Origin: Cristatella mucedo
Lineage: Eukaryota; Bryozoa; Phylactolaemata; Cristatellidae
DNA: 64,000 nucleotides
Assembly (NCBI GenBank): GCA_009760855.2
Contig: WPIO01000001.1
Location: 23,358,001-23,422,000 of the forward strand
Reading direction: 5' to 3'
Shown here: positions 35,693-46,736 of the stretch, piece after piece
Layout of the letters: every line of letters begins with the position of its first letter
Numbering within the stretch: position 1 is the stretch's first letter
Made by a program: the position numbers and the translations under genes
The notes under the pieces: generated by a model
Seen by the model: the letters and a program-made list of their open reading frames with translations, nothing else
Databases searched by the model: none
What the model was told of the DNA's origin: nothing

Positions 35693-35865
35693 AGGGCAAC
35701 GAGCCTGCACGACGTCGACACAGATTCACCGTCAGCCCCTCCCCTGCCTCCGCCGCCTCCGCTGCTGGGGACTGCTTCGTACGCAAAGCCGACAGATTGA
35801 TGTGCTGAGCAAAACTCGAGCCCATTGTGCCAAAAGTGCTTGCTTGACCTATTTAAATAAAAAGT

Positions 35866-36003
35866 ATTATTTAAATAATTTGTATAGCGCCCTTAAAGAA
35901 CTTAATCTCTATTCAGGCGCTTCACATATGCCTCGGGGCTCGAGCCCACAACCTCAGCCAGATCTTGGTCCCCGGGGTGAGCACCTTAAACACCGGACCA
36001 AGC
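35866..36003 (-). repeat. SINE-B copy, best preserved
   Basis: On minus: GTCCGGTGTTTAAGGTGCTC (box A), GTGGGCTCGAGCCCCGAGG (box B), CATATGTGAAGCGCCTGAAT, AGAGATTAAGTTCTTTAAGG, GCGCTATACAAATTATTT. The tail forms the AGCGCC/GGGCGCT stem also found at the LINE B 3' end. Confidence 0.85.
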
Positions 36004-36194
36004 CAGCCAGGTTCTCCTTCGCCGGCTGGAGCAGCAGCGTCCGACGTAGTGAAGACTTGGTTGCTGCTGCAAAGAAAGCAATTGCGGACAGCGGCGGCGA
36101 TAGGGCATGCCGGTACCACTACCATCGAAGAATCATGTGTACACTAGTGAAACATGTGTGTAGACACACTGAGCCGCAAATATTTACACCGAAT

Positions 36195-36365
36195 AGAGTA
36201 TTGGTAAGCCGCGATGGCACACTAGGTAAGGCGGTTACTTGGGTTCAAACCCGGTGGTGGGCGATCCTTTATTGCCACTGCCAGCGGCGATGACAGCGTA
36301 CAGGCTCTTCTTTCGCTACACAAAAGAGGCTGAGAAATCAGCTAGAATTTCTTTAGGACATAGTC
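36195..36365 (+). repeat. SINE-A copy
   Basis: CACACTAGGTAAGGCGGTTA, TGGGTTCAAACCCGGTGG (perfect box B type), GGGCGATCCTTTATTGCCAC, GCGGCGATGACAGC, AGGCTCTTCTTTCGCTACAC, AAATCAGCTAGAATTTCTTT. Confidence 0.85.
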
Positions 36366-36699
36366 AGAACTATTTTTTCGATGCGAGCAGCCGCACTTAT
36401 TTTGCCATCGCGGACAGTATGAAATGGCGCGAATTATCTATCGCCGCAACAAGCCAATGGCCGGCGAGTGCTTCCCGCCATCGCTCAGCCATCATTTCAA
36501 ATAAAAAGCTCCTTAGTCCTAATGTTTTTTTTCGATCTGCTGGCAAGATTATATGGCAGCGTGAGCGCCGCGATCGGGGGGCTCTACGAGTAATAGCTAT
36601 TACCATAATAGTAATAATACAAGATCCACGTGTATTTGACCTTAAGGGAACTATACATCTTTGCATATACTGTAAAGAAGGCGTGTCAATTTGTTAGCG
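36366..36699. other. No recognised feature
   Basis: Short unassigned stretch. Confidence 0.4.
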
Positions 36700-37770
36700 A
36701 TCAAGTTCACAGCAGTATCAGCCAACATAAGCACACCAAGGAAAGATCGCACATATATAGACAAGCAAATGCTGTGGGAACATGTAAATGCCATCCAGCC
36801 AGGGCATATCGTGACGTCAGCCGGGAGTGAGTTTAACGCTTAGTCACGGTCTTCAGAGCATTTGAGATTGGTTAGAAGCTCAACTAAACGGTTAGAGTCA
36901 GAAGAGCAAATGGCGCAGAGTGCAGCCTAATTAGTAAGCATTCGGCTAGGTAGCCGAAAGGAGGAGTTTGAAGAGACTTGGGATTGAGTTTATAAACATC
37001 AAAACTAAAAAGCTGATTGATGGGGAGCTTTCTATAAGTCGAGGAGAAGTAGTATAATGCGATAGTTTTGGTGCTAACTACAGAAAAGTATTGCTGCTTT
37101 TCACCAACTGACCGAATCTATTTGCTCAATATGGAAGATCTGTGAGAAGCCTGTTACATAAGTCTAAACGAGATGTTTCAAATGCATAGACCAGCTTGGC
37201 TGTGGTGCCTTGTCTAAGCAGGCCCCGACTTCTTGCAATAGGATGTAGCTGAAAATAAGAATTCTTAACCTTCAGAACTACAAGTGCCGTCATCTATGGA
37301 AGGCCACTCTGGAACTGCAAACAGGACACACCTACTGTATGTAGACACCGCCGGAGGTATACTGGCCGAGCCCATTTTAACATTAGGTTTTTCCATAAGG
37401 TATCAAGTTGTTTTCATCCTCATTCGATTAGCAAAGTTTACTACCTTCCAAATGCTAATATCAGTAGCATGTGCTGCAAGGAAGTTAAGATAGTTCGACA
37501 TAATAGACGGCGGGGGGCGATTTCAGCACGGATGCAGCTGTGTTATCGGCCAATAAAATACAAGTCTAGATACTGCTGAGCACCTGCGTCAGTAGCAGTG
37601 AGAGTCCCTTACTTTAAAAGCTCATCGAATGATCTTTTCCGTCGACATTTATGTTCAGCATTCTCCCACTGAGATCGAACCTTTGCTACTGCAATCCAGT
37701 GCCAGTGATGCCCGGGTGAGATAGTGCGCTCTCGATGAGAACTTGGGGATTGTTAGCGTCGAACGCAGCC
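36700..37770 (-). mobile_element. LINE B, very old copy
   Basis: No long frame survives, but landmarks align in order with fresh B copies on minus: the region before the 3' UTR, the segment at 36.86 kb matching TTTGAGGTTTGTACGAGG-type sequence, the LDKDTT segment near 37.2 kb, the AGGTATACTGGCCGAGCC segment at 37.36 kb, and the pre-RT segment at 37.65-37.75 kb. There are multiple deletions. Confidence 0.65.
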
Positions 37771-39495
37771 TATAGACGGATCCCGCAGGAGTTGTACTTT
37801 TACTATAGCTTAGTCCGCAATCTATCTTCCTCTTGGCGGTGCGATTTCAAAATCTGTTAGAGTGTGTTATTTCATCGCTTTAACTTTTAAAGTATTAGGA
37901 AATCTAAGCAGACCAAAAGTTCCATGCGACTGCTTGACAGTCGTCGATCTGATGGATGGACTATATATGTGGTACGCGTTGACGGTAAAAGGTGAGCTGC
38001 GACGATCACCTTCTTCACCGGGAAAATATCTGGCTACGGATATATTTTTGGATTTCCTGTTTAGCAGCTGACGACAAAGCTTACATCGTGAAGATAGTTC
38101 TCCTTAGGCCAGAACGTGCAAGGGAGACAAAGGTGAAGGATACAATAGCAAAGGAGACGATTCCTCGCAGCGGAGTAGCGAGCGGAGTCTCAAAAATAAC
38201 GCTGCAACCATCTGGCTCCCGGTGCACGAGTTCAATAAATTTATTGTTGTAAATTCGTAGAAAAATCTAACGCGGAGTTGGCGTCACGTTAAAGGGCGTA
38301 AAAAGCACTGAACATTGAGTATGACTACGGCGACATTGACTTTTTATTTCGTTTCAAAGCCTATAAATCTTAACCTATAACTCTGCTGCTCGAGGCCGGC
38401 GAAGCGAAACGATACCCTCCCCCCCCCGCCACATAAAATCGCTCCTCGACGGCGAGCGCTCTAGTTGCTGTGCGTCGCTGAATGGGCGAGCCAAGTCGGC
38501 TAATACCTACGTAAAAACGGCCAATGTTAAAGGTGCTAAAAAAAGAAGCCATTGTAGCCAGAATCTTGCTCCAATTGAGCGACCCAAAAATGTGCGGAAA
38601 CAGTTGGATGTCCGCGCCGATGAGCAGCGTTCGGCATGCGAGCGACGCTCTGCGGCAAGGCAAGGCGTGGAACACGCGCGACGTGCTCATCGACGGTCGA
38701 AGGACAAAGGGCTGCTCCTGGTAGTGGCAAACTGGGCGATAGGCAAGTGGACCAGCTGCCTACGGCTCGCAATTCATAGCCGCATTCACGCTAGACCGCG
38801 GTCCGCGCTTGACGCGAAGCGCATTGAGAAGAACAAAGTTTGCCGCGCCCAAACAGATTGACATTGTTTTCAATTCTCAGAATCTCGCTAAGCAGAGGTA
38901 CTGTGTACGTTTCAGGCAATAATAAGCATGATTATTAGACTGTTATGTATTTCATTTGCATACTGCTTTTTTGGGTCCAACAATTCTAGATGCGCCAGCG
39001 GCGGCTGGCGCATTACTTGCTAGTCGACAATGCTTACGCGGAAATGGCAGTCAGGAGACTTACTATCAGTTTAAGTTTATTTTCCATTCTTGCCTGGTTT
39101 TGTGTGAACCTATGTCACTACCACCAAGCTTTGATGGAGGCCAACTATGAAACGTTAGTTTGGTTCTTGGTCGAGTATAATTGCGTTGGCGCTCAAATTT
39201 CTCCTCAGAACCACTATCTTAAGAGAAAGTGTTCTGATCGACATACGGCGTTTGCTCATTATCAACACCGACCTATAAGAGCATCCTACCTTTTTAGTCC
39301 TTAAACAGGCTGGTGAAAGTCACCTCATCTCGGTGTGAATTTGAATTTTTCTAATCGAGCTTCATTTCTCTATATTATAATTGGCGAAACCTTACCGCTC
39401 CGACGTGTGCTAGATCTTTGGAATGCAACCGATGCTTTTCACGGTCTCTAGCTCATGCAGTAAAAACATGGTTTGCACGAATGATAATATTTTCT
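37771..39495. other. No recognised gene; one open minus frame
   Basis: The minus frame 38690-38370 (107 codons, ATG start MSTSRVFHALPC) and plus frame 38524-38724 overlap in a GC-richer patch. Neither is recognised. The rest is AT-moderate and unassigned. A C-rich run lies at 38419-38428. Confidence 0.3.
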
Positions 39496-39499
39496 CAAA

Positions 39500-41440
39500 T
39501 AATGCTTCTAAATCTGCGTGAAATTTCTTAGCAATAATAATACAGCAAAGGAATACGATGGTGAGACCGGCCTAGCGGTGGTGGCTGGAATAGCCGAGCG
39601 CCACTGCATTGAGCTCGTGAAACTGCAGCCCTTAAAATTGGTACTGACTGCTCGACAAAAGGCTTGTCCTCTGCGCGCTATTCCAACTGTCCTACTTCTG
39701 CAGTGCATAGATCGGCTGCTGCCATGCATAACTAACATAATAAATATGTCCTTACCCTCAGGTCATGTCTCTTCACATTTCAAAAAGCCTGTCGCTTAGG
39801 CCAATAATAAAGAAAGCAACACTGGACCAGATGAACTTGAGCTGCTTCAGCTCAATCTCCTATCGCGTGTCTTAAAGACACACGAAAGAGTTGCGGAGGA
39901 TCAGCCGAACTCTTGTATTAAAACTTTAAACCAAGCAAGGAAGTTTCAGTCCTGGCTTATAGCTAATCACTCCACAGAGTTAGTATTGCTTTGGGTGTAC
40001 ACGGACCTTCCCAAGAATGCAGACTTAGGTAACATCTGTGTTAGTTCTGCTTGATCTTTCGGCAGCGTTTGATACTAGTGATCACAAAGTTCTTCTCGAT
40101 TACCACGCATCGTTGGCAATGCACTGCAGTGGTTTAGGTCGTATCTCAGCGGCAGACTCTGAAGTACTATATGAACGAACATAGATCATCTAAGGAATCA
40201 CTGACGTACGGGAGTACCTCAGGGCTCCGCGAATGGTCCGCTTATTTCCGCTCTTTATACTCTCCCTCTTGCCGATGTGATCACCAAGCACAATCGAGGC
40301 TTTCTCTTCTATGGAGATGACACGCGTTTATTACATTTCTTTCCTCTTGCCCTCCGAAACTCTCAAAGCGTTGCAGGACTTCTACCAAGAGAATTCGAAA
40401 AACGCCCCTACGGAAGATGTTGAAAGCGTGCCAAAGAAAGACTGGGTAATAGCTGAGAGGCGCTAAGCTGTGCTGCTGCCTTCAATGTCGGAATTGCATC
40501 CGAGACTATGTTTGCATGTTTAGCGACCCGTGATTTAGCCTGTGCATGTCTCCGATTGCGTGGCAGTCAAAGCGTCGCTCTTTCAGGTTTCCACGTCCAC
40601 CCATATTATGCATTTACGTAAAGATATACGGTGCCGATTTCTGAAGGACGGCCTGCAAGTAGCAGCTAGATAATGTATGTGCCTGCCTTCCGCATTATCT
40701 CAGCTCTGGGAACGGAGCCACTCTGTTTCGAGATCACCCGATGTGCTTTAATGTAGTTTATTCACACGGGAAGCAGTGCCTGGCCAGTTCTCCGAGGGCG
40801 CTTTACCAAGTGCATTATTATTATTATTATTATGTAGCTAGGCTTGTCTGTCGTGAGCGTTGCAGTTGTCACATCACATCACTTCTCGCCGACGTGCACT
40901 GGCTCCCAGTCAAGCAACGGGTTGACTTCAAGTTATTGTCGCTCACTTTTAGGTCCCTTCATTCTTTGGCTCCAGCCTATCTCTCATATCTCCTCCCCAC
41001 CTGGCCAAGCATCGCACCACTGCCTTTCGAAATCCAGCAGTTTACAGTACCTCGTACGAACCTCAATTCTTTGGAGACCGTGCATTTAGTTCGTATGCTC
41101 CCAAAGCCTGGCACTCACTCAGGACTTGCATCAGAACATCCCCTGACTTTACCACATTCAAAACGAACTTAAAAAACGCACCTATTTAGGACAGCATTTC
41201 GTAGGTCTCTGTGATTCGTACTTTATGTGCTTATGCGTGCTGACACTGTGCATGCTGCCACTAACCGCACTTGCATACTGACCCTGTGCATGTCACCCCT
41301 AACCATTGTATTCATATTTTTTATCAACCATGATATTACTCACGATTCAATCGCGTTTCCCTTTGCAGCAAATGTAAAGCGCCTAGAAAGAGATTAAGTT
41401 CTCTGAGGACGCTTTATCGAGTGCATTATTATTATTATTA
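39500..41440 (+). mobile_element. LINE B copy with reverse transcriptase remnants
   Basis: The frame 39518-39799 ends with LRAIPTVLLLQCIDRLLP and INMSLPSGHVSSHFKKP, a conserved block before the RT core. RT remnants follow (ANHSTELVLLWVYTDL, LLDLSAAFDT-type DNA with frameshifts). The C-terminal frame 40741-41172 has ARLVCRERCSCHITSLLADV and PVKQRVDFKLL. The 3' UTR, stem-loop and ATTATTATTATT tail end near 41440. A tail-only B insertion appears to interrupt it at about 40741-40835. If the two halves are instead separate copies, the boundary is at 40836. Confidence 0.8.
40741..40835 (+). mobile_element. LINE B tail-only insertion
   Basis: TTCTCCGAGGGCGCTTTACC and an (ATT)n tail lie in the middle of the surrounding B ORF. 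The 5' limit is uncertain. Confidence 0.6.
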
Positions 41441-41654
41441 ATTATTGTTATTATGTCTCACAGTTGCTCGGATAACATTTTAGAAATTTGCTCTCCACGT
41501 TAAGGATAGTACTATCGCACGAACTTTTGACGCACTGCAACTTGTACCGAGACTTTGTGCAAAGTGGCCGGCGGCGGTATCCACGAGAATTATAATCCGC
41601 CTGCCTTGTGGTATGAAAGCTGCGGGCATATAGATACGTACGCACCCAGAGAAC

Positions 41655-41722
41655 TTCTCGCAAATGTAAAGTGCCTAGAATGCGATTGAGTGCTCTAAGG
41701 GCGCTATATTAATTTTATTAGT
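41655..41722 (+). mobile_element. LINE B tail-only copy
   Basis: GCAAATGTAAAGTGCCTAG, GATTGAGTGCTCTAAGGGCG, then a short T/A tail. It lies head-on to the next copy, so the two tails face each other. Confidence 0.75.
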
Positions 41723-41723
41723 A

Positions 41724-42560
41724 ATAATAATAATAATAATGCACTTGATAAAGCACCCTCAGAGAACTCAATCTCTCTCTGGGTGCTTTACATTTGCTGC
41801 AAAAAGAAATGCAATGGAATGGTGAGTAATATCATGATTTTTGATAAACAAGCAAAATGATCGACATGGTCAGGGCTGACATGCACAGGGTCAGCATGCA
41901 AATGTGGTTAGTGGCAGCATGCACAGTGTCAGCACGCATCAGCACATCCAGGACGAATCACAGGGACCCACTAAATGCTGTCCAAAATAGGTGCGTTTTT
42001 AAGTTCCTTTTAAATGTGGTCAGGTCAGGGGATGTTCTGACACAGATCGAGAGGGAGTTCCAGGCTTTGGGAGCATACGAACTAAATGCATGGTCTCCAA
42101 AGGATTTAAGGTTTGAAGGAGGTATTTGTAGACTGTCGGATTCCGAAAATCGGGTGATACGATGCTTGGCCTGATGGGGGAGTATATCTGAGAGATTGGC
42201 TGGAGCCAAAGAATGAAGTGACCTAAAAGTGAGCGACAAAACCTTGAAGTCAAACCGTTGCTTGACTGGTAACCAGTGCAGGTTGGCGTGAAGTGGAGTA
42301 ATGTGGCAATTGCGACGTTCACGACAGACAAGCCTAGCTGCGGATTTTTGCACCAGCTGCAATCGCCTGATCGCACATGCTGGTATGCCAGTAAGCAGTG
42401 AGTTGCAGAAGTCGAGACGGGATGTCACGAATGCATGGACCAACTTGGACGTGGTATCCTTATTTAAACAAGCCCGAATTGTAGCAATGTCATGAAGCTG
42501 AAATTAGGCAGATTTGACTGTGGAGCTGATATGGTCGTCTAACGAGAGGCTTACTATTAC
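41724..42560 (-). mobile_element. LINE B, 5'-truncated copy, well preserved
   Basis: The minus frame 42443-41958 (162 codons) carries VTSRLDFCNSLLTGIPACAI, ARLVCRERRNCHITPLHANL and SLAPANLSDILPHQAKHR, then the end of the ORF at about LKTHLFWTAFSGSL. The 3' UTR and (ATT)n tail end at 41724. One of the youngest-looking B copies by frame retention. Confidence 0.9.
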
Positions 42561-42584
42561 TAAGAGAGGCTTACTATTACTACT

Positions 42585-42690
42585 GTTATTACTTCATTCA
42601 TCCCAGCCCTCCAGCACGTCGGATTCTCTCAACTCCCTTGCTGACACTCGCACGTGGATGGCAGCAAACTTCGGAACCCGCTTCCGGTGC
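42585..42690 (+). mobile_element. LINE B, short ORF2 fragment
   Basis: The plus frame has SSQPSSTSDSLNSLADTRTW, matching SSTSNSLKSLAACIDDIYTW-type sequence of the 53.6-54.1 kb copy. It is antisense to the C-terminus of the minus ORF 43013-42594. Confidence 0.7.
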
Positions 42691-43013
42691 TCAAACCAGC
42701 CAAGTTGATGGGTATTCTCAGCCAACTTGATCAGCAGCGACGCTCCAATATCCAGGCTCTGCTGTTGCAAACGGCGTGCGATGGCAGCTTCTGCACTGGC
42801 GTCCACCAGCCGCGAAAGCAGCGCTCGTAATGACGCCGGTCCTTGCCGAAGCGCGACAAATACCGGCGACGCCGCGCGTGCGCCTTGGCCCGCGGCTAGC
42901 GAATCGCGCGGGGCAGCGCCTTGGCTAAAGGCAGGCACGCTGACGCTAGAGGCACGCGGCGGTGGCGGCGGTAGCAATCCAGAGCGCACGAAGCGTAGCG
43001 CAATGAAGTCCAT
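42594..43013 (-). CDS. Uncharacterised ORF, 139 codons
   Basis: An ATG-started frame on the minus strand, open for 139 codons. The first half is Ala/Pro-rich (GLLPPPPPRASS). Residues about 70-120 look like ordinary globular protein with mixed codons: ALLSRLVDASAEAAIARRL, SLDIGASLLIKLAENTHQL, GWFEHRKRVPKFAAIHVRV. The last 30 codons run antisense through the LINE B fragment at 42585-42690, so at least that part is not ancestral coding sequence. It might be an exonised fragment or a chance frame in GC-rich DNA. No family recognised. Confidence 0.25.
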   Translation of the reverse strand: MDFIALRFVRSGLLPPPPPRASSVSVPAFSQGAAPRDSLAAGQGARAASPVFVALRQGPASLRALLSRLVDASAEAAIARRLQQQSLDIGASLLIKLAENTHQLGWFEHRKRVPKFAAIHVRVSARELRESDVLEGWDE

Positions 43014-44420
43014 TCTACAGCCGCCCTAAGGTTAGCGGTGTCCAGCATCAGCCGCGACGTGCAGCGACTCTCGCAGCGGAGACCAGAGCATCGCGGAACT
43101 AGCGACCGGTGCGAAGCCTCGGGCGAAAAACTCGCGCCTCGCTCGAATGCTGGGGCTGGTCCAACTGACTGCCTACTGCGAGATTTTGCATTCCGCACTG
43201 ACCAAGGATTGAGAAGAGTAAGCGGCTCCTATTCGCCATTATTCTGGAACTGCGACGAATATCTTGGCAGTCATAAACTAGCGGCTCAATCGCGCCGCCT
43301 GTGCAGCGCGCTTCCAGCGCGTCGTACGCTTCCAAGTTCCACATCTTCGCTTGCATAAAGCTAGAACAATGCCTTTGCATGTACGGCCTTTTGCAGAAAC
43401 GTTTGAGGATTTCCTCTTCGATGCCAGCTCCTATTCCGACAATCTAATCTATTCGCGAAAAAAGCAGCGGACGTGGAAAGCCAGCAGGAGCGTGGCGATA
43501 GGGTGAGCCTACGGCAATCGCTCCGCACGCTCCAGCGAGGATATCGCAGCGAAGAGAGTCGATTCGAGGGCTCAAAGGCCGTCTTTTCCTTTGCCTCTCC
43601 TTCATCCACCCCCGTCTGCCGCTCGCCTTTCATCGGCAGCTCGCTCTTCGCGATAGGAAAGAACGCGCGGCTAATCGCGTAACAGCCGCCAAAGAAGGTT
43701 GCCTTAATGCGTCCGCTCGCCGCGGCGGCCCGCTCGGCGCGCGCGCGCGCAGCGACTGAGAATTATGAAAGGTAAGACGGCTAGCGCTTCGAGGGCGCGG
43801 CACCTTGGCTGAGCGCGGCCGCGGGCTGCTATCGCGCACGGCCGCAAATTGCGCCCACGCCTTCGGCGAGGCGAGGTGCGCTCGAGCGTGCGGTTGAGTG
43901 CGACAGCGGGCGTCGATGCGGACGCAGCGAGCTGCGGCGAGGCGAGGCGTCTGGCAGTGGCGGGAGGAGCAAGGATCGGAGGAGGCGCGAGAGCACGGAA
44001 GCGTGCAGGTGACCTCTCGATCTTAGTCATTTCCAGCGACGCAACGGCACCTTCGTTGCTCCTTAGCTGGCGAGACTGCGGCGCCATCGCGAAGCATTGC
44101 CTGCCAGGCAGCTCGCTCCGCTCGGTGCGCGCCGCGCGCGCCTACCGCCTGCGGCCATGTTCGCGGAAGAAAGCATGTGACTAGGCAGCGAGCGGCAACG
44201 CTCGATTGGGCTAGTCGGCTGCGGACGACCGGTTAGACGCGCTAACCATGGCAACCGCACGCACACGAGGTAGCGGTTTGTGCTAGGTCGCGCCGCATGT
44301 ACGGACGCCGCTCCGTCGGTCAAGACGATGGTACGGTAAGGAGGCCGGACGAGAAATATCCGAACGGCTTGCGGCGGGCCGACTAGACCGTGGCATTAGC
44401 TTCCGGTCGACGTGCTGCCG
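42700..44420. other. CpG-rich island without recognised gene
   Basis: GC-rich, CpG-undepleted, densest at 43.65-44.2 kb. At 44243-44270 the plus strand has CTAACCATGG followed after 7 codons by GAG|GTAGCG, a possible tiny first coding exon; this is too short to trust. It is probably a promoter region of a gene that I cannot see. Confidence 0.4.
43397..43502 (+). CDS. Candidate internal exon, unknown protein
   Basis: A good acceptor (CCTTTTGCAG at 43387-43396) and donor (GATAGG|GTGAGC at 43503) flank 106 bases open in one frame. The peptide contains TFEDFLFDASSYSDNLIYSR followed by basic residues. No upstream or downstream exon was identified and the peptide is unrecognised. Kept only because both splice signals are strong. 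Confidence 0.25.
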
Positions 44421-44892
44421 GCTTTTAGGAAATAGAGTTCTCGCTTCCGTTCAGCGCCTCTCGGCCTAGCTTCCTCGTTAATATGAACCCACATTTGAGG
44501 CCTGCTAAAAATAATGCGAGTGCGACACTGGAGTGACTGTGAAATAGGCGCAGCACATGCGGCTCAGCCCCGTCCTTGAATAGCAATAATAGTCACATAA
44601 AGGTTACACGATTGTGGTCCCTGGATATCAAGAGTTATTCCCTAATTAATGTTTTGCCTCAGAAGTATAGAAATGGCAATTACTTCATACAAACTTCGCT
44701 TTTGCGATATGGCAAGTGAATCCCCGAGAACCTATTTTCGCTGGAGGGACTGGCGAATTCGCATCTTGTGGTTCAAATTCAGTCAGAAAGACCAGCAAAG
44801 ACATGAAAATTAACATACATTTACTCTGAATGAATTATTTCAAAAATAACCATTAAAGGACTCAGAAAGGAGTAGATGCTCTAGACTTGTGG
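44421..44892. other. No recognised feature
   Basis: AT-moderate, no exon or repeat. Confidence 0.4.
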
Positions 44893-45330
44893 CTATATTG
44901 CCAATCGCTTTCTCGCAGAAGCCCCCCCCCGCACAAAGTCCCCTAGCATGCTTCGGTTATACTGTCCATGGTAACAGCAATCCAAGTTCAGTAAATCACA
45001 GTGAAAGCACTCGCCTCGCTGGTCTGAGTAAGCCCCGTGTTCTCTTATCTCATTTTGGATTTTATTAAGACTAGCATCAAGGATATGGACTACGGGGACA
45101 TTCTGCAATACCCTTTCGGCACAGTTCATGATAACATACAGAACCATCTGCCTATGGTTCCCATCTTTTTGATAACCAAGAAAGCCGTTACATACTGCAA
45201 CGATCTGTCCCTAGCGAAGCTTTCTTTATCACGCTCTGCTTCTTGGCGCGAATTCTTCCCACTCTACAGCCTTGTATATCTGCAGCCCAACGAAGCTGCC
45301 AGCGTTTTTTACCATCGCCCTTTGCATTGG
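44893..45330 (-). pseudogene. Fragment of a repeat-associated invertebrate protein family
   Basis: The minus frame 45147-44893 reads HILDASLNKIQNEIREHGA then YSDQRGECFHCDLLNLDCCY, HGQYNRSMLGDF. Upstream on the same strand, out to about 45.2 kb, FLGYQKDGNHRQMVLYVIM precedes it. The order FLGN...NY..(L/M)V, then H.LD..L, EHGA.SD(E/Q).GE.FH.D, (Y/H)(Q/H)G.(W/Y)N..ML.D(Y/F) is that of an uncharacterised multi-copy protein seen in many invertebrate genomes and often treated as transposon-derived; this is recalled, not searched. The Cys at the usual FHQD Gln position and missing downstream Trp suggest decay. The exact limits are unclear. Confidence 0.5.
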
Positions 45331-45755
45331 TGGAATGACGTCTTGGAGATACTTGAAAGCCGCTTACTTGCGATCTAGAGCCATGAAGAATAGCTAGATG
45401 CGGCCTGAATCGGTGAGCGCGAGCGACATCAGCAGCAGCACCTTTCGAGGGTGGCCACCCGCGGCTACCGCCTGATGTTGTTCTTCCCTACAGAGGACTT
45501 AGTCCGCTTTGGCCAAACCCTATTGTGACATGAGCATTAGCGTCTATCCGCACGTTCCCTGGGCAAAGAAAATGAGGAAACTTCGCGAAACTGCCCTGGA
45601 GGCCCGTGGGGAATGACTCACTTTTGAATATGCCATAACACTCCAGCCGTATTCGGCGTACATCGGGGCACTCAGCAAGCAGCATCGTGACGAACTGGTC
45701 TAGTGCTCATTGAAGCACAGACATGAGCCATGGAGAGAGAGAGAGAGAGAGACGA
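45331..45755. other. No recognised feature
   Basis: Unassigned, with a short (GA)n at 45735-45752. Confidence 0.4.
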
Positions 45756-46004
45756 ATATATAATCGCGTGTTGAAACGGCACGGCGACTGTACGACTCCT
45801 AGGTGAACTGCCTGTGAATAGGCGTTATTCACTTGGGCTAGAGACAATCGACGTCGCCTTGCATAGATTGTCCACATTACTGGACAATAGTTCCTCCCCG
45901 CGCTAAAGAGCGGCTTCGGGCGATTCCTACCGTGGTGTGGACCTTTACTTGATTTCTCCGTAATACCTTCGGGTATTCCGCTGCTATCTTCGCTGTGACT
46001 ATTT

Positions 46005-46736
46005 ATGAGCTGTCCTCGGATATGCTACACAAAACAAGACCTGCTTAGCATAAGATGCGATGTCGCCATTAGTCGATACCTGCCGGCGGGCCTTCTCCGG
46101 CGGGTCATTGAGAACATTCCTGCATCCTGCGTTCGCCTTATCAACAGCTCGGCTATCAAACCTACGACTCGTAAGTTTAAAGCGCTGAATAGTACTTGTT
46201 GTGGTAGTAGCCCACCCGCCGTTGCCCAGCACGTTGTGAAACGTCGTTCGACGGCCGTTACCAAGGTCCAATTCAAATTCGAAGAGCCAGCGTCAGCCGG
46301 GCCGGACGCAAATGGTAGAGAATACAAGTCACTTCATCGCCGTCGCCCAGTTGTTGGACAGCCTCTTAATTTCCGCCTACTGAATGTCCACTCGCTAAAA
46401 ACCAAGGGGTTACTTATCCGCGACCAGGTGGTCCAGGAGAAGCTAGATGCATTTCTGCTTACCGAAACCTGGATGACGCCTTGTTCCAGTAGCTGTATTT
46501 CTGAGACCACCCCACCCGGGTTCTCATTCTATCAGTCCATGCGTTCTGTCAAGGTTGGTGGCGGTTTGCAATTGTTGTTCGCGAATCGTTTGGCTATAAA
46601 ATGTCCAGTTTCTCGCATGGGTCATCGTTTGAATCGGTTACTATCAGGTCTTCATCAAAGACAATGTTGCGATATACCGGCCTCCTTCTGGCTATCTAAA
46701 CTTGTTTATAGAGGAGTTTTCAGAGTTCCTCGCTAA
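46005..46736 (+). pseudogene. LINE A ORF2, endonuclease N-terminal part (frame 1 of 3)
   Basis: The frame opens with MSCPRICYTKQ and has a basic, poorly conserved leader of about 110 residues. Around residues 120-155 it has LNFRLLNVHSLKTKG and then DAFLLTETWM, the Asn and Glu motifs of the APE endonuclease that nicks the target DNA. Frame coherence is lost between about 46620 and 46670, after which the conserved IYRPPSGYLN block is found in the next frame. The tail of this ORF (from about LLSGLHQ) is therefore out of frame and not meaningful. Confidence 0.8.

Noticed and set aside
36205..36260. tRNA gene
   Set aside because: Same reason: it continues into the SINE-A body.
35170..36293. Long Ala-Ser, Arg-Leu, poly-Gly and Glu-Ala reading frames on both strands
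   Set aside because: All are translations of the GCCTCC hexamer repeat, open in several frames at once, and the plus Ala-Ser frame has no ATG.
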